Below are positions 36,452 to 44,582 of a DNA stretch of 64,000 nt, piece after piece. Both the position numbers and the translations under genes were made by a program. The DNA lies in the NCBI RefSeq assembly GCF_029846175.1, contig NZ_JARWAC010000001.1:124001-188000 (forward strand), given 5' to 3'. The notes beneath the pieces are model-generated. The model ran no database searches. It had not been told where the DNA came from and worked only from the letters and a program-made list of their open reading frames with translations. Every line of letters begins with the position of its first letter. Position 1 is the first letter of the stretch. Source of the DNA: Sphaerisporangium sp. TRM90804 (GTDB lineage Bacteria > Actinomycetota > Actinomycetes > Streptosporangiales > Streptosporangiaceae).

Positions 36452-37393
36452 ATGGGAAGCGTGTGGGCGTCGGTGGCGCGGTACGTCGAGGTCGTCAAGG
36501 CGTGGGGCCGTAACCGGACCGAGCACTTCCGGGTGCGCTGGCCGTGGTTCGACCACCTGCTCCGCACGGTGCACCGCTACCAGACCCGGCACGGCGACCG
36601 GCTGGCCGGCGCGGTCACCTACTTCGCGTTCCTGTCGTTCTTCCCCGTGCTCGCGCTCGGCTTCGCCGTGGCCGGGTACGTCGTCTCGATCAACGCCGCG
36701 GCGGAGGAGACCCTGATCGCCGCGGTGAACCAGCAGCTTCCCGGGCTCGCCGACAGTCTGAACATCAAGGAGCTCTCCGACGCCCGCGCCGGTGCCGGGG
36801 TCATCGGCCTGCTGGGCCTGCTGTACGCGGGGATCGGCGCCGTGGACGCGCTGCGCGAGGCGCTGCACGACATCTCCGACAGCCGCGAGGCGCCGACGAA
36901 CTGGTTCGCCGGCCGCGGCCGCGACCTGGTCGCGCTCGTGCTGATCGGCCTGACGTTCGTGCTGTCGGTGTCGGTCGGCGGCTTCGCCAACGCGGCCACC
37001 AGCACGGTGCTGGGCTGGTTCGGGCTGGCCGCGACGCCGCTCGCCGTCTTCCTGGTCTGGGTGGCGGGCCTGCTGATCAGCATCGCGGCCGACATGCTGG
37101 TGTTCCTGGTCATCCTCGGCTGGCTGGGCAAGGTCGGCAAGTCGCTCAAGACGCTCCTGCGGGGCGCGCTGGTCGGCGCGGTGGGGTTCGGCGTGCTGAA
37201 GCTGGCGGCGACCCTGCTGCTCGCTCACACGCTCACCAACCCGGTCTACGGCGCGTTCGCCCTCGTGGCCGGCCTGCTGCTCTACATCAACTTCTCCGCG
37301 CGCTGGATCATGTACACGGCGGCGTGGACGGCGACCGCCGAGGGCGCGCCGCCGCCCGAGCCGTCGCCGGTCCCCACCAGCGAGTACGTCTGA
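36452..37393 (+). CDS. YihY/BrkB family membrane protein
   Basis: About 313 aa with six hydrophobic segments, beginning MGSVWASVARYVEVVKAWGR. LAGAVTYFAFLSFFPVLALG is the signature region of the YihY/virulence factor BrkB family (formerly mis-called RNase BN). LLYAGIGAVDALREALHDI and FALVAGLLLYINFSARWIMY are further conserved stretches. Function is unsettled. ATG 36452 is favoured by AGGTGGG just upstream; GTG 36443 is an in-frame alternative. Position between trpS and dacA agrees with S. coelicolor. It is convergent with dacA, 6 bp apart. Confidence 0.9.
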   Translation: MGSVWASVARYVEVVKAWGRNRTEHFRVRWPWFDHLLRTVHRYQTRHGDRLAGAVTYFAFLSFFPVLALGFAVAGYVVSINAAAEETLIAAVNQQLPGLADSLNIKELSDARAGAGVIGLLGLLYAGIGAVDALREALHDISDSREAPTNWFAGRGRDLVALVLIGLTFVLSVSVGGFANAATSTVLGWFGLAATPLAVFLVWVAGLLISIAADMLVFLVILGWLGKVGKSLKTLLRGALVGAVGFGVLKLAATLLLAHTLTNPVYGAFALVAGLLLYINFSARWIMYTAAWTATAEGAPPPEPSPVPTSEYV

Positions 37394-37399
37394 GCGGCC

Positions 37400-38545
37400 T
37401 CAGTCGGGGCCGGGGGCGGCCGGGGTGGGCGCGGCGTCGCGCCCGGCGCGCGCCCGGCGGCGCATGCCGTACATCAGCCAGGCGGCGCCGCCGAGCGCGC
37501 CGACGACCAGCACCAGGATCCCGGTGTCGAGCCCGGTCCTGCCGGCCGCCAGCGGCTCGGGCGTGCTCACCGGCGCGGGGGTGGCGGGGCCGCCGACCGG
37601 CTTGGTGGGCTTGGCCTTGGGCACCGGGCCGACGAGCGTCCCGACCGGCGCCACCTGCCCCCGGGCGGCGAAGCCCCAGTCGAGCAGGTCCTTGACCTCG
37701 TCCCAGAACGAGCTCTCGTGGCGCATGACCGAGACGATGATCGTGTGGCCGTCGCGTCTGGCGGCGCCGACGAAACTGCCCATGGCCTTGCTGGTCCAGC
37801 CGTTCTTCACGCCGATCATCCCGGCGTAGCGGCCCAGCAGCCTGTTGTGGTTGGCCATCTCGTAGTGCTTGCCGCCCGGCGCGGGGAACTTGGCCGTCTT
37901 GGTGCCGACGTACTCGCGGAAGTCGCCGTTCGCGAGCCCGGCCCGCGCGATCAGCGCCAGGTCGTAGGCCGAGCTGCTCTGCCCGGGCTTGTCCAGGCCG
38001 TTGGGGGTCTTGGCCACGGTGTCGAGCGCTTGCAGCCGCCTGGCCTCGGCGTTCATGTCGGCGAGCGTCTTGGCCACGCCGCCGTTGGTCTCGGCGAGCG
38101 CGACGGCGGCGTCGTTGCCCGAGACCATCATGAGCGCCCTGAGCAGGTCGTGGACCTTGTAGATGCGGCGCGGGGTCAGCCCGACCGCGCTGCCCTCGAC
38201 GTTGCAGGCCTCCTGGCTGGGTTTGACGATCTTGTCCTTGTCGAGCTTGGGGATGAGCGTGAGGGCCGTCAGCGCCTTGAGCGTGCTGGCGGGAAGGTAG
38301 CGGCCGTGTGGGTCCTTGGCGGCCAGCACCTGGCCCGTGTCGGCGTCGGCGACCACGAAGGAGGACGCGCCGGCCTTGGGCAGCGGCCGGGCGCCGGGGG
38401 CCACCACGACGCCGCGCTGGCCCATCAGCGGCCCGCCGACCGGGGCGGTCTCGTGCTCGGAGGCACGCGCGGCACCGGGAGCCATGAATGTCAGGCTCCC
38501 GGCCAGCGCGACCGCGCTGAGGGCTGTTACGCGCTTCATCACCAT
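37400..38545 (-). CDS. dacA: D-alanyl-D-alanine carboxypeptidase (S11 family)
   Basis: A 381-aa low-molecular-weight penicillin-binding protein that trims pentapeptide stems of peptidoglycan. A signal peptide (MKRVTALSAVALAGSL to GAARA) leads to the catalytic domain with STLK (Ser87-Lys90), SGN and, in place of the usual KTG, KNG in GVKNGWTSKA. A Pro-rich linker precedes a C-terminal membrane helix (TGILVLVVGALGGAAWLMYG) and a basic tail, anchoring it. Start options are ATG 38545 or 38539. TACGCT 9 nt upstream of the former suggests a very short leader. It is divergent from the SCO4848-like gene with an inverted repeat between. Confidence 0.92.
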   Translation of the reverse strand: MVMKRVTALSAVALAGSLTFMAPGAARASEHETAPVGGPLMGQRGVVVAPGARPLPKAGASSFVVADADTGQVLAAKDPHGRYLPASTLKALTALTLIPKLDKDKIVKPSQEACNVEGSAVGLTPRRIYKVHDLLRALMMVSGNDAAVALAETNGGVAKTLADMNAEARRLQALDTVAKTPNGLDKPGQSSSAYDLALIARAGLANGDFREYVGTKTAKFPAPGGKHYEMANHNRLLGRYAGMIGVKNGWTSKAMGSFVGAARRDGHTIIVSVMRHESSFWDEVKDLLDWGFAARGQVAPVGTLVGPVPKAKPTKPVGGPATPAPVSTPEPLAAGRTGLDTGILVLVVGALGGAAWLMYGMRRRARAGRDAAPTPAAPGPD

Positions 38546-38561
38546 AGGGAACTCAGCGTAA

Positions 38562-38598
38562 CTTTGTCGCTTTTCAGGTGGGGCAAGACACGACAAAG
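38562..38598. promoter_or_regulatory. Inverted repeat between dacA and the SCO4848-like gene
   Basis: CTTTGTCG (38562-38569) and CGACAAAG (38591-38598) are perfect inverted arms separated by 21 bp, about two helical turns. They lie in the shared divergent promoter region, where a dimeric regulator of both genes could bind. No regulator is assigned. Confidence 0.45.
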
Positions 38599-38649
38599 AT
38601 CGTGAATGTGCTGGTCAGTAAGGCGAGCGGTAGCATGGAGGAGGTGATG

Positions 38650-38862
38650 ATGACAAGACGCGTCGCGGGGTTCCTGCTGGCCCTGGCGGCTTTCATGGTT
38701 TTCGAGTGGATCAATCTCGGATACAACCTCGCCGACGGTCACCCGACGTCCTTCTACGTGGTCCACGGCATCCTCATCGGCGTCAATCTCGTCCTCGCCT
38801 TGCTGGTAGGGGGGCTGGGCTGGCGGGCCTGGCGTGCCGCGCGGCGCGCCGACCGCATATAA
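38650..38862 (+). CDS. SCO4848 family membrane protein
   Basis: A 70-aa protein with two membrane helices (GFLLALAAFMVFEWINLGY and FYVVHGILIGVNLVLALLVG), a short loop with DGHPTS and a basic tail (RAWRAARRADR). Its place beside a D,D-carboxypeptidase and a YihY gene and its pattern match the SCO4848 family. Start ATG 38650 follows GGAGGAGG; an ATG three bases earlier is also possible. TAGCAT at 38631 may be its -10. Function unknown; an envelope role is suggested by its neighbours. Confidence 0.75.
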   Translation: MTRRVAGFLLALAAFMVFEWINLGYNLADGHPTSFYVVHGILIGVNLVLALLVGGLGWRAWRAARRADRI

Positions 38863-39053
38863 GCCGCCGCTCCTGGGCAGTGATGGTAAACGACCGTTTT
38901 GAGGTTCGCCATGCATGCGTGGGCGCCATCTCCCCTTTGGCGCCGAGAGGGCGGAAAGCCAGCTGCCTGGCGTACTGAGGGGGCCGTACGGGTTGGCCGG
39001 TTACGCCGCGAAGCGGAAACTCGGCCTGAGAGTATTGCGGTTGGAGGCATGCT

Positions 39054-40235
39054 GTGGCGATCGAGTTCAATCCATCTCGCGGCCCCACGCTGGGCGTGGA
39101 ATGGGAACTCCAGCTTGTCGACACCCGCACCCGCCGCCTCCGGCAGGACGCCCGCCAGGTGCTTGAGGCGGTCCCCGAGCTCAGCGAGGTGCCCCGGCCC
39201 AAGGTCATGCACGAGCTCATGCAGTCGCAGCTCGAAGTGATCACCGACGTGAGCCACACCGTCTCGGAGGCCGTGAACGACCTCCGGACGACCATCGGCA
39301 GGCTCCGCGAGGCCGTCCAGCAGCGCGGCATGGCCCTGGCCTGCACGGGCACGCACGCGATCAGCGACTGGCGCGAGGCGGTGTACGCCCCGGTCCAGCG
39401 GTACACCGAGCTGATCGAGGAGATGCAGTGGCTGGCATGGCGCATCCAAACATTTGGCGTACATGTGCACGTCGGCGTGCGGGAAAGGGATAAAGTCATC
39501 CCCATCGTCAACGCCCTCGCGGCCTACCTGCCGCACTTCCTGGCGCTGACGGCCTCCAGTCCATACTGGGGCGGGCAGGACACCGGCCTCGCCTCCAGCA
39601 GGGCAATCGTGTTCGGCGCGCTGCCTACAGCCGGTCCGCCGCAGATGCTGGCTGACTGGGCCGAGTTCGAAGAGTACATGGACACCCTGAAGCGGGCAGG
39701 CACCATCAAAAGCATCAAAGAGGTGTGGTGGGATATCCGCCCGCATCCCGACTTCGGCACGATTGAGATTCGAATGTTCGACGGTATACCGACCCTGAGA
39801 GAGGTCGGGATGGTGACGGCGTTGTCGCAGTGCCTGGTCCAGCAGTTCGACCAGCAGCTCGACCGCGGGTACCGGCTTCCGCATCCCGCTCCCTGGGTCG
39901 TGCGCGACAACAAGTGGCGGGCCACCCGCTACGGGCTGGACGCCTTCGTGATCACCGACGACCACGGGTCGACGGCGCCCGTCCGCGACCTGCTGTACGA
40001 GCTGACACGCGAGCTGGCGCCGATGGCCGAGCGCCTGGGCTGTTCCGACGAGCTCGCGGTCGTCAACGACGTCGTCGAGCAGGGCAACTCCTGCGAGCGC
40101 CAGCGAGCCATACTCTCCGGAGGCGGCAGCCTCGACGACGTCGTGGACGCGACCATCGCCGAGCTGGAACACGACCGCTTCGTCACCACCAACCTGAAGA
40201 CGTCGAACGGGGCGATAGGTCATGCCGGCACGTGA
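39054..40235 (+). CDS. Carboxylate-amine ligase, glutamate-cysteine ligase type 2 (YbdK) family
   Basis: A 393-aa protein starting at GTG 39054 behind TTGGAGG. PTLGVEWELQLVDTRTRRL, VMHELMQSQLEVITDVSHTV, FGVHVHVGVRERDKVI and IEIRMFDGIPTLREV are the ATP, metal and substrate segments of the GCS2/YbdK family. Such enzymes join glutamate to an amine, weakly cysteine. In actinomycetes, where mycothiol replaces glutathione, the true substrate is uncertain. The M20 amidohydrolase gene begins inside its end (14-bp overlap), suggesting they act on the same class of amide. Confidence 0.88.
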   Translation: MAIEFNPSRGPTLGVEWELQLVDTRTRRLRQDARQVLEAVPELSEVPRPKVMHELMQSQLEVITDVSHTVSEAVNDLRTTIGRLREAVQQRGMALACTGTHAISDWREAVYAPVQRYTELIEEMQWLAWRIQTFGVHVHVGVRERDKVIPIVNALAAYLPHFLALTASSPYWGGQDTGLASSRAIVFGALPTAGPPQMLADWAEFEEYMDTLKRAGTIKSIKEVWWDIRPHPDFGTIEIRMFDGIPTLREVGMVTALSQCLVQQFDQQLDRGYRLPHPAPWVVRDNKWRATRYGLDAFVITDDHGSTAPVRDLLYELTRELAPMAERLGCSDELAVVNDVVEQGNSCERQRAILSGGGSLDDVVDATIAELEHDRFVTTNLKTSNGAIGHAGT

Positions 40236-41463
40236 TCTGCGGGACTCGCTGGGCGCGTTCCTGGCGCTGCACTCCGAGTCCCTCATCGGTTTCCGCCGCG
40301 ACCTGCACGCCCACCCCGAGCTGGGATTCGTGGAGCACCGCACCACCGAGCGCATCGGCGAGCGCCTCACCGCCATCGGCCTGTCGCCGGCCGTCCTGCC
40401 CCGGGGCACCGGCCTGATCTGCGACATCGGCAGCGGTGACGGCCCCACCGTCGCGCTGCGCGCCGACATCGACGCGCTGCCCCTGCAGGACGAGAAGGAA
40501 GTCCCCTACCGCTCCACCGTCGCCGGGGTGTGCCACGCCTGCGGCCACGACGTCCACACGGCGATCATCCTCGGCACGGGCATGTTCCTCGCCCAGCAGG
40601 CCGCGCTCGGCCTGCTGCCCGGCCGGATCCGGCTGATCTTCCAGCCCGCCGAGGAGGTCATGCCCGGCGGCGCGCTGAAGGTGCTGGAGGCCGGCGGCAT
40701 CAGCGGCGTCGACCGCATCTTCGGCCTGCACTGCGACCCCCGCATCGAGCTCGGCCAGGTCGGCCTGCGCGTCGGCCCCATCACCGGCGCCTGCGACAAG
40801 GTCAGCGTCCGGGTCGCCGGCCCCGGCGGCCACACCGCGCGTCCGCACCTCACCGCCGACCTCGTCTTCGCGCTCGCCAAGATCGTCACCGAGCTGCCCG
40901 CCGCGCTCAGTCGCCGCGTCGACCCCCGCTCGTCGCTGTCGCTGGTGTGGGGCCGGGTCCAGGCCGGTTCGGTGGCCAACGCGATCCCCGACGACGGCCT
41001 GGCCGAGGGCACGATCCGCTGCCTGGACGAGCAGGCCTGGCACGAGGCGCCCGACCTGTTCAAGGCGCTGCTCGACTCGGTGGCCGTCGCCTACGGCGTC
41101 GAGGCCGAGATGAACTACATCCGCGGCGTCCCGCCCACGATCAACGAGGTCACCAGCGTCCAGATGCTCCGCGACGCCGCCGAGGAGATCCTCGGCCCCG
41201 ACTCCACCGTCCCCACCCCGCAGTCGCTCGGCGGCGAGGACTTCGGGTGGTACCTGGAGTCGGTGCCCGGCGCGTACGCCCGGCTGGGCGTGCGTACGCC
41301 GGGGGACACCAGCAGGCTCGACATCCACCAGGGCACCTTCGACGTCGACGAGCGGTGCATCGCGGTGGGCGTCAGCGTGATGGCGGCGACCGCCCTCACC
41401 GCCCTCTGGGACGGCCGCATCACCGCCGCCGACGCCGGGGCCGTCCACCCCGTGGGGGCATGA
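40222..41463 (+). CDS. M20 family amidohydrolase
   Basis: A 413-aa metallopeptidase/amidohydrolase of the hippurate hydrolase/AbgB/AmiA group. FRRDLHAHPELGF, the metal-binding VCHACGHDVHTAI, FQPAEEVMPGGA (catalytic Glu) and LGGEDFGWYLESVPGAY are all present, with the lid/dimerisation domain between. It hydrolyses N-acyl amino acids; a natural substrate is unknown. ATG 40222 overlaps the upstream ligase gene, so the two are coupled. M. tuberculosis carries two such genes (amiA1, amiB1) near deoD and pmmB, which matches the salvage genes found further along here. Confidence 0.9.
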   Translation: MPARDLRDSLGAFLALHSESLIGFRRDLHAHPELGFVEHRTTERIGERLTAIGLSPAVLPRGTGLICDIGSGDGPTVALRADIDALPLQDEKEVPYRSTVAGVCHACGHDVHTAIILGTGMFLAQQAALGLLPGRIRLIFQPAEEVMPGGALKVLEAGGISGVDRIFGLHCDPRIELGQVGLRVGPITGACDKVSVRVAGPGGHTARPHLTADLVFALAKIVTELPAALSRRVDPRSSLSLVWGRVQAGSVANAIPDDGLAEGTIRCLDEQAWHEAPDLFKALLDSVAVAYGVEAEMNYIRGVPPTINEVTSVQMLRDAAEEILGPDSTVPTPQSLGGEDFGWYLESVPGAYARLGVRTPGDTSRLDIHQGTFDVDERCIAVGVSVMAATALTALWDGRITAADAGAVHPVGA

Positions 41464-41635
41464 CGGGCGGTTTCGCAGGTCACGAGGCGGCCTGAGCTGC
41501 ATAACGGACCTATTGCGGAGCCTGTTGCCGTTTGGGCCAGCACCGGTCGAACAACTATCTTCCGTGCAGGGTTGCCGTGCGTTTCTCTTCGCGCGTGCAC
41601 ACGAGATGGACGGCGAAGGCACGGAAGGAGTCACC

Positions 41636-42700
41636 TTGCTGCGCACTCACGCAAGCAAGCTGGCCGCCACCACCGCGGTTGGGGCCATGCTCATGGCTCT
41701 CGCGGCCTGTGGCGGGGACAGCGGTTCGAGCGCGGCGACGCCGGCGGCGTCGGGCGCGTCCTCGGCGGCGCCCGAGGGCGCCAAGGTCGGGCTGGCGTAC
41801 GACATCGGCGGGCGCGGTGACCAGTCGTTCAACGACGCCGCGGCCGCCGGGCTGGACAAGGCGAAGAACGAGCTCGGCCTGGCCGAGCCCAAGGAGCTGG
41901 AGGCCGGCAACGGCGAGACCGGCGCGCAGAAGGAGCAGCGGCTCCGCCTGCTCGCGCAGAGCGGGTACAACCCGGTCATCGCGGTGGGCTTCGCCTACTC
42001 CGAGGCGATCAAGAAGGTCGCGGCCGAGTTCCCCGACACCAAGTTCGCGATCGTCGACGACGCCGCGGAGGGCCCGAACATCTCGAACCTGGTCTTCGCC
42101 GAACACGAGGGCTCCTTCCTGGTCGGCGCCGCCGCGGCGCTGAAGACCAAGAAGGACCACATCGGCTTCGTCGGCGGTGTCCAGGTTCCTCTGATCAAGA
42201 AGTTCGAGCTCGGCTACACCAAGGGCGCGCAGTCCGTGAAGCCCGACATCAAGATCGACGTGAAGTACCTCAGCCAGCCGCCGGACTTCGGCGGCTTCAA
42301 CGACCCGGCCAAGGGCAAGACCGCCGCCGAGGGCATGTTCGACTCCGGCGCCGACGTCGTCTACCAGGCGGCGGGCGGCTCGGGCGGCGGCGTCTTCGAG
42401 GCGGCCAAGGCGGCCAACGGCCTGGCCATCGGCGTCGACTCCGACCAGGCGCTCACCGCCGACGAGTCGGTGCGCGGCGTCATCTTCACCTCCATGCTCA
42501 AGAAGGTCGACGTCGCGGTCTTCGACTTCCTCAAGAGCTTCGCCGACAACACGGTCAAGGCCGGTGCGACGACCTACGACCTCAAGGCGGGCGGCGTCGA
42601 CTACTCCACCACCGGTGGCCAGGTCGACGACATCAAGGCCAAGCTCGACGAGTACAAGCAGAAGATCATCGACGGGGAGATCACCGTTCCCGCCGAGTGA
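41636..42700 (+). CDS. BMP family nucleoside-binding lipoprotein
   Basis: A 354-aa ABC-transporter substrate-binding protein. TTG 41636 is fixed by GGAAGGAG five bases upstream and starts MLRTHASKLAATTAVGAMLM followed by the lipobox LAAC. A Ser/Ala linker leads to the BMP (PnrA-like) fold: VGLAYDIGGRGDQSFNDAAA, GFAYSEAIKKVAAEFPDTKF, VYQAAGGSGGGVFEAAK, GVDSDQALTADESVRG. BMP proteins bind purine and other nucleosides, which agrees with the downstream transporter and salvage enzymes. A rho-independent-like terminator follows, so the lipoprotein may be expressed in excess of the transporter. Confidence 0.93.
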   Translation: MLRTHASKLAATTAVGAMLMALAACGGDSGSSAATPAASGASSAAPEGAKVGLAYDIGGRGDQSFNDAAAAGLDKAKNELGLAEPKELEAGNGETGAQKEQRLRLLAQSGYNPVIAVGFAYSEAIKKVAAEFPDTKFAIVDDAAEGPNISNLVFAEHEGSFLVGAAAALKTKKDHIGFVGGVQVPLIKKFELGYTKGAQSVKPDIKIDVKYLSQPPDFGGFNDPAKGKTAAEGMFDSGADVVYQAAGGSGGGVFEAAKAANGLAIGVDSDQALTADESVRGVIFTSMLKKVDVAVFDFLKSFADNTVKAGATTYDLKAGGVDYSTTGGQVDDIKAKLDEYKQKIIDGEITVPAE

Positions 42701-42711
42701 CCAGGAATGCG

Positions 42712-42743
42712 AAGGGCCCGGAGGCCATCCCACCGGGCCTTTT
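42712..42743 (+). terminator. Rho-independent-type terminator after the BMP gene
   Basis: GGGCCCGG (42714-42721) pairs with CCGGGCC (42733-42739) and is followed by TTTT, 12 bp after the stop. Partial read-through would supply the downstream ABC genes. Confidence 0.75.
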
Positions 42744-42749
42744 GCATTA

Positions 42750-44582
42750 ATGTCAGGTGACCGCCCCCGCTCACGAGGCTCCCCGCCGCGGCCCGCTCAA
42801 GGCCCGTCGTCGCCTCGGAGGCGGGGGTCGTCGCGCCCCGAGGGTCACCCCAGTTCCGCCGGCGAGCCGGTTGCCGCGCCCGCGGGCCCGTCAGCAGCCA
42901 ACGACGCCGTCCGCACGCAGGAGGACGCCATCAGCACTCCGCCTTCCCCTGAAACCCCCGCCGAACCCGCCGTCGAGCTGCGGGGGATCACCAAGCGATT
43001 CCCGGGGGTCGTCGCCAACCGCGACATCGCCCTCAGCGTGCGGCACGGCGACGTGCACGCCATCGTCGGCGAGAACGGCGCGGGCAAGTCCACGCTCATG
43101 AAGATCCTATACGGCATGCAGCGGCCCGACGAAGGGGAGATCCTGGTCAACGGCTCGCCGGTGGCCTTCCGGTCGCCCGCCGACGCCATCGCCGCCGGCA
43201 TCGGAATGGTGCACCAGCACTTCATGCTCGCGGACAACCTGACGGTGCTGGAGAACATCATCCTCGGCAGCGAGCCGCGCGCGGGCGGGGTGGGCATCGA
43301 CTTCCGGGCGGCGCGCCGGAAGATCAAGGAGATCTCCGACGCCTACGGCCTGGGGGTCCGTCCCGACGTCATGGTCGAGGATCTCGGCGTCGGCGCCCGG
43401 CAGCGCGTGGAGATCCTCAAGGTGCTCTACCGCGGCGCGCGCATCCTGATCCTGGACGAGCCCACCGCCGTCCTGGTGCCGCAGGAGGTCGACGAGCTGT
43501 TCGACAACCTGCGCGGCCTCGTCCGCGAGGGCCTCACCATCATCTTCATCTCCCACAAGCTCGACGAGGTGCTGTCGGTCGCCGACGCCATCACCGTCAT
43601 CCGGCGCGGCACGACCGTCGCCAGCGTCAAGCCCGGCGACGTCACCGCGCGGCAGCTCGCCGAGCTGATGGTCGGCAGCGAGCTGCCCAGCCCGGAGACC
43701 CGGGAGTCCACGGTCACCGGCGAGGTGGCCCTGGCCGTGCGCGGCCTCACCGTGCGCGGCGCCGACGGACGGGCGGTCGTGGAGGACGTCTCGTTCCAGA
43801 TCCACAAGGGCGAGGTGCTCGGCGTCGCCGGAGTAGAGGGCAACGGGCAGGCCGAGCTGGTCGAGGCCATCATGGGCATGCGCCCGTCCGACGGCGTCGT
43901 CACGCTCGGCGACGCCGACGTCTCCGCCTGGCCGACCCTGCGCCGCCGCGAGGGAGGCATCGGCTACATCCCCGAAGACCGGCACCGGCACGGGCTGCTG
44001 CTGGAGGCCCCGCTGTGGGAGAACCGCATTCTGGGCCACCAGACGCGCAGGCCCAACGTCCGCGGGCCGTGGATCGACCGGGCCGGGGCCCGCGCCGACA
44101 CCCAGCGCATCGTGGACGCCTACGACGTGCGCACCCCGGGCATCGACGTCGACGCGGCCGCGCTGTCCGGCGGCAACCAGCAGAAGCTGATCGTCGGCCG
44201 TGAGATGAGCGGCGACCCCGTCGTGCTCGTCGCCTCTCACCCCACGCGGGGCGTCGACGTGGGCGCGCAGGCCGCCATCTGGGACCACCTGCGCGCGGCG
44301 CGCGCCGCCGGGCTCGCCGTGCTGCTGATCTCGGCCGACCTCGACGAGCTGATCGGCCTGTCCGACTCGTTGAAGGTGATCCTTCGCGGCCGCATGGTCG
44401 CCGACGTCGACCCCCGCTCGGTCACCCCGGAGCGGCTCGGCTCGGCCATGACCGGCGCCGGCGACGACACGCCCGTGCGGCGCGGCGGCGCGGCGCCCTC
44501 CGCGACCGGCGCGCGAGACGACGCCGGGCCGTCCCCCGACCAGCACGGCGCGGCCGGATCCCGCGCCGGGGAGGAAGCATGA
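42750..44582 (+). CDS. Nucleoside/simple-sugar ABC transporter ATPase (two fused NBDs)
   Basis: A double ATPase of the RbsA/YufO type. NBD1 begins VELRGITKRFPGVVANRDIA, with Walker A GENGAGKST, the signature region VGARQRVEIL and Walker B ILILDEPTAVL. NBD2 has the degenerate Walker A GVEGNGQAEL, typical of this family, with LSGGNQQKLIVGREM and the VGAQ/D-loop region. The only standard start in frame is ATG 42750, which adds about 60 low-complexity residues. However, a textbook AGGAGG (42919-42924) stands 5 nt before an ATC codon at 42930, giving a compact N-terminus (ISTPPSPETPAEPAVELRGI). Initiation at ATC is possible but unproven. The 3' end overlaps the permease start (ATGA). Confidence 0.9.
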   Translation: MSGDRPRSRGSPPRPAQGPSSPRRRGSSRPEGHPSSAGEPVAAPAGPSAANDAVRTQEDAISTPPSPETPAEPAVELRGITKRFPGVVANRDIALSVRHGDVHAIVGENGAGKSTLMKILYGMQRPDEGEILVNGSPVAFRSPADAIAAGIGMVHQHFMLADNLTVLENIILGSEPRAGGVGIDFRAARRKIKEISDAYGLGVRPDVMVEDLGVGARQRVEILKVLYRGARILILDEPTAVLVPQEVDELFDNLRGLVREGLTIIFISHKLDEVLSVADAITVIRRGTTVASVKPGDVTARQLAELMVGSELPSPETRESTVTGEVALAVRGLTVRGADGRAVVEDVSFQIHKGEVLGVAGVEGNGQAELVEAIMGMRPSDGVVTLGDADVSAWPTLRRREGGIGYIPEDRHRHGLLLEAPLWENRILGHQTRRPNVRGPWIDRAGARADTQRIVDAYDVRTPGIDVDAAALSGGNQQKLIVGREMSGDPVVLVASHPTRGVDVGAQAAIWDHLRAARAAGLAVLLISADLDELIGLSDSLKVILRGRMVADVDPRSVTPERLGSAMTGAGDDTPVRRGGAAPSATGARDDAGPSPDQHGAAGSRAGEEA

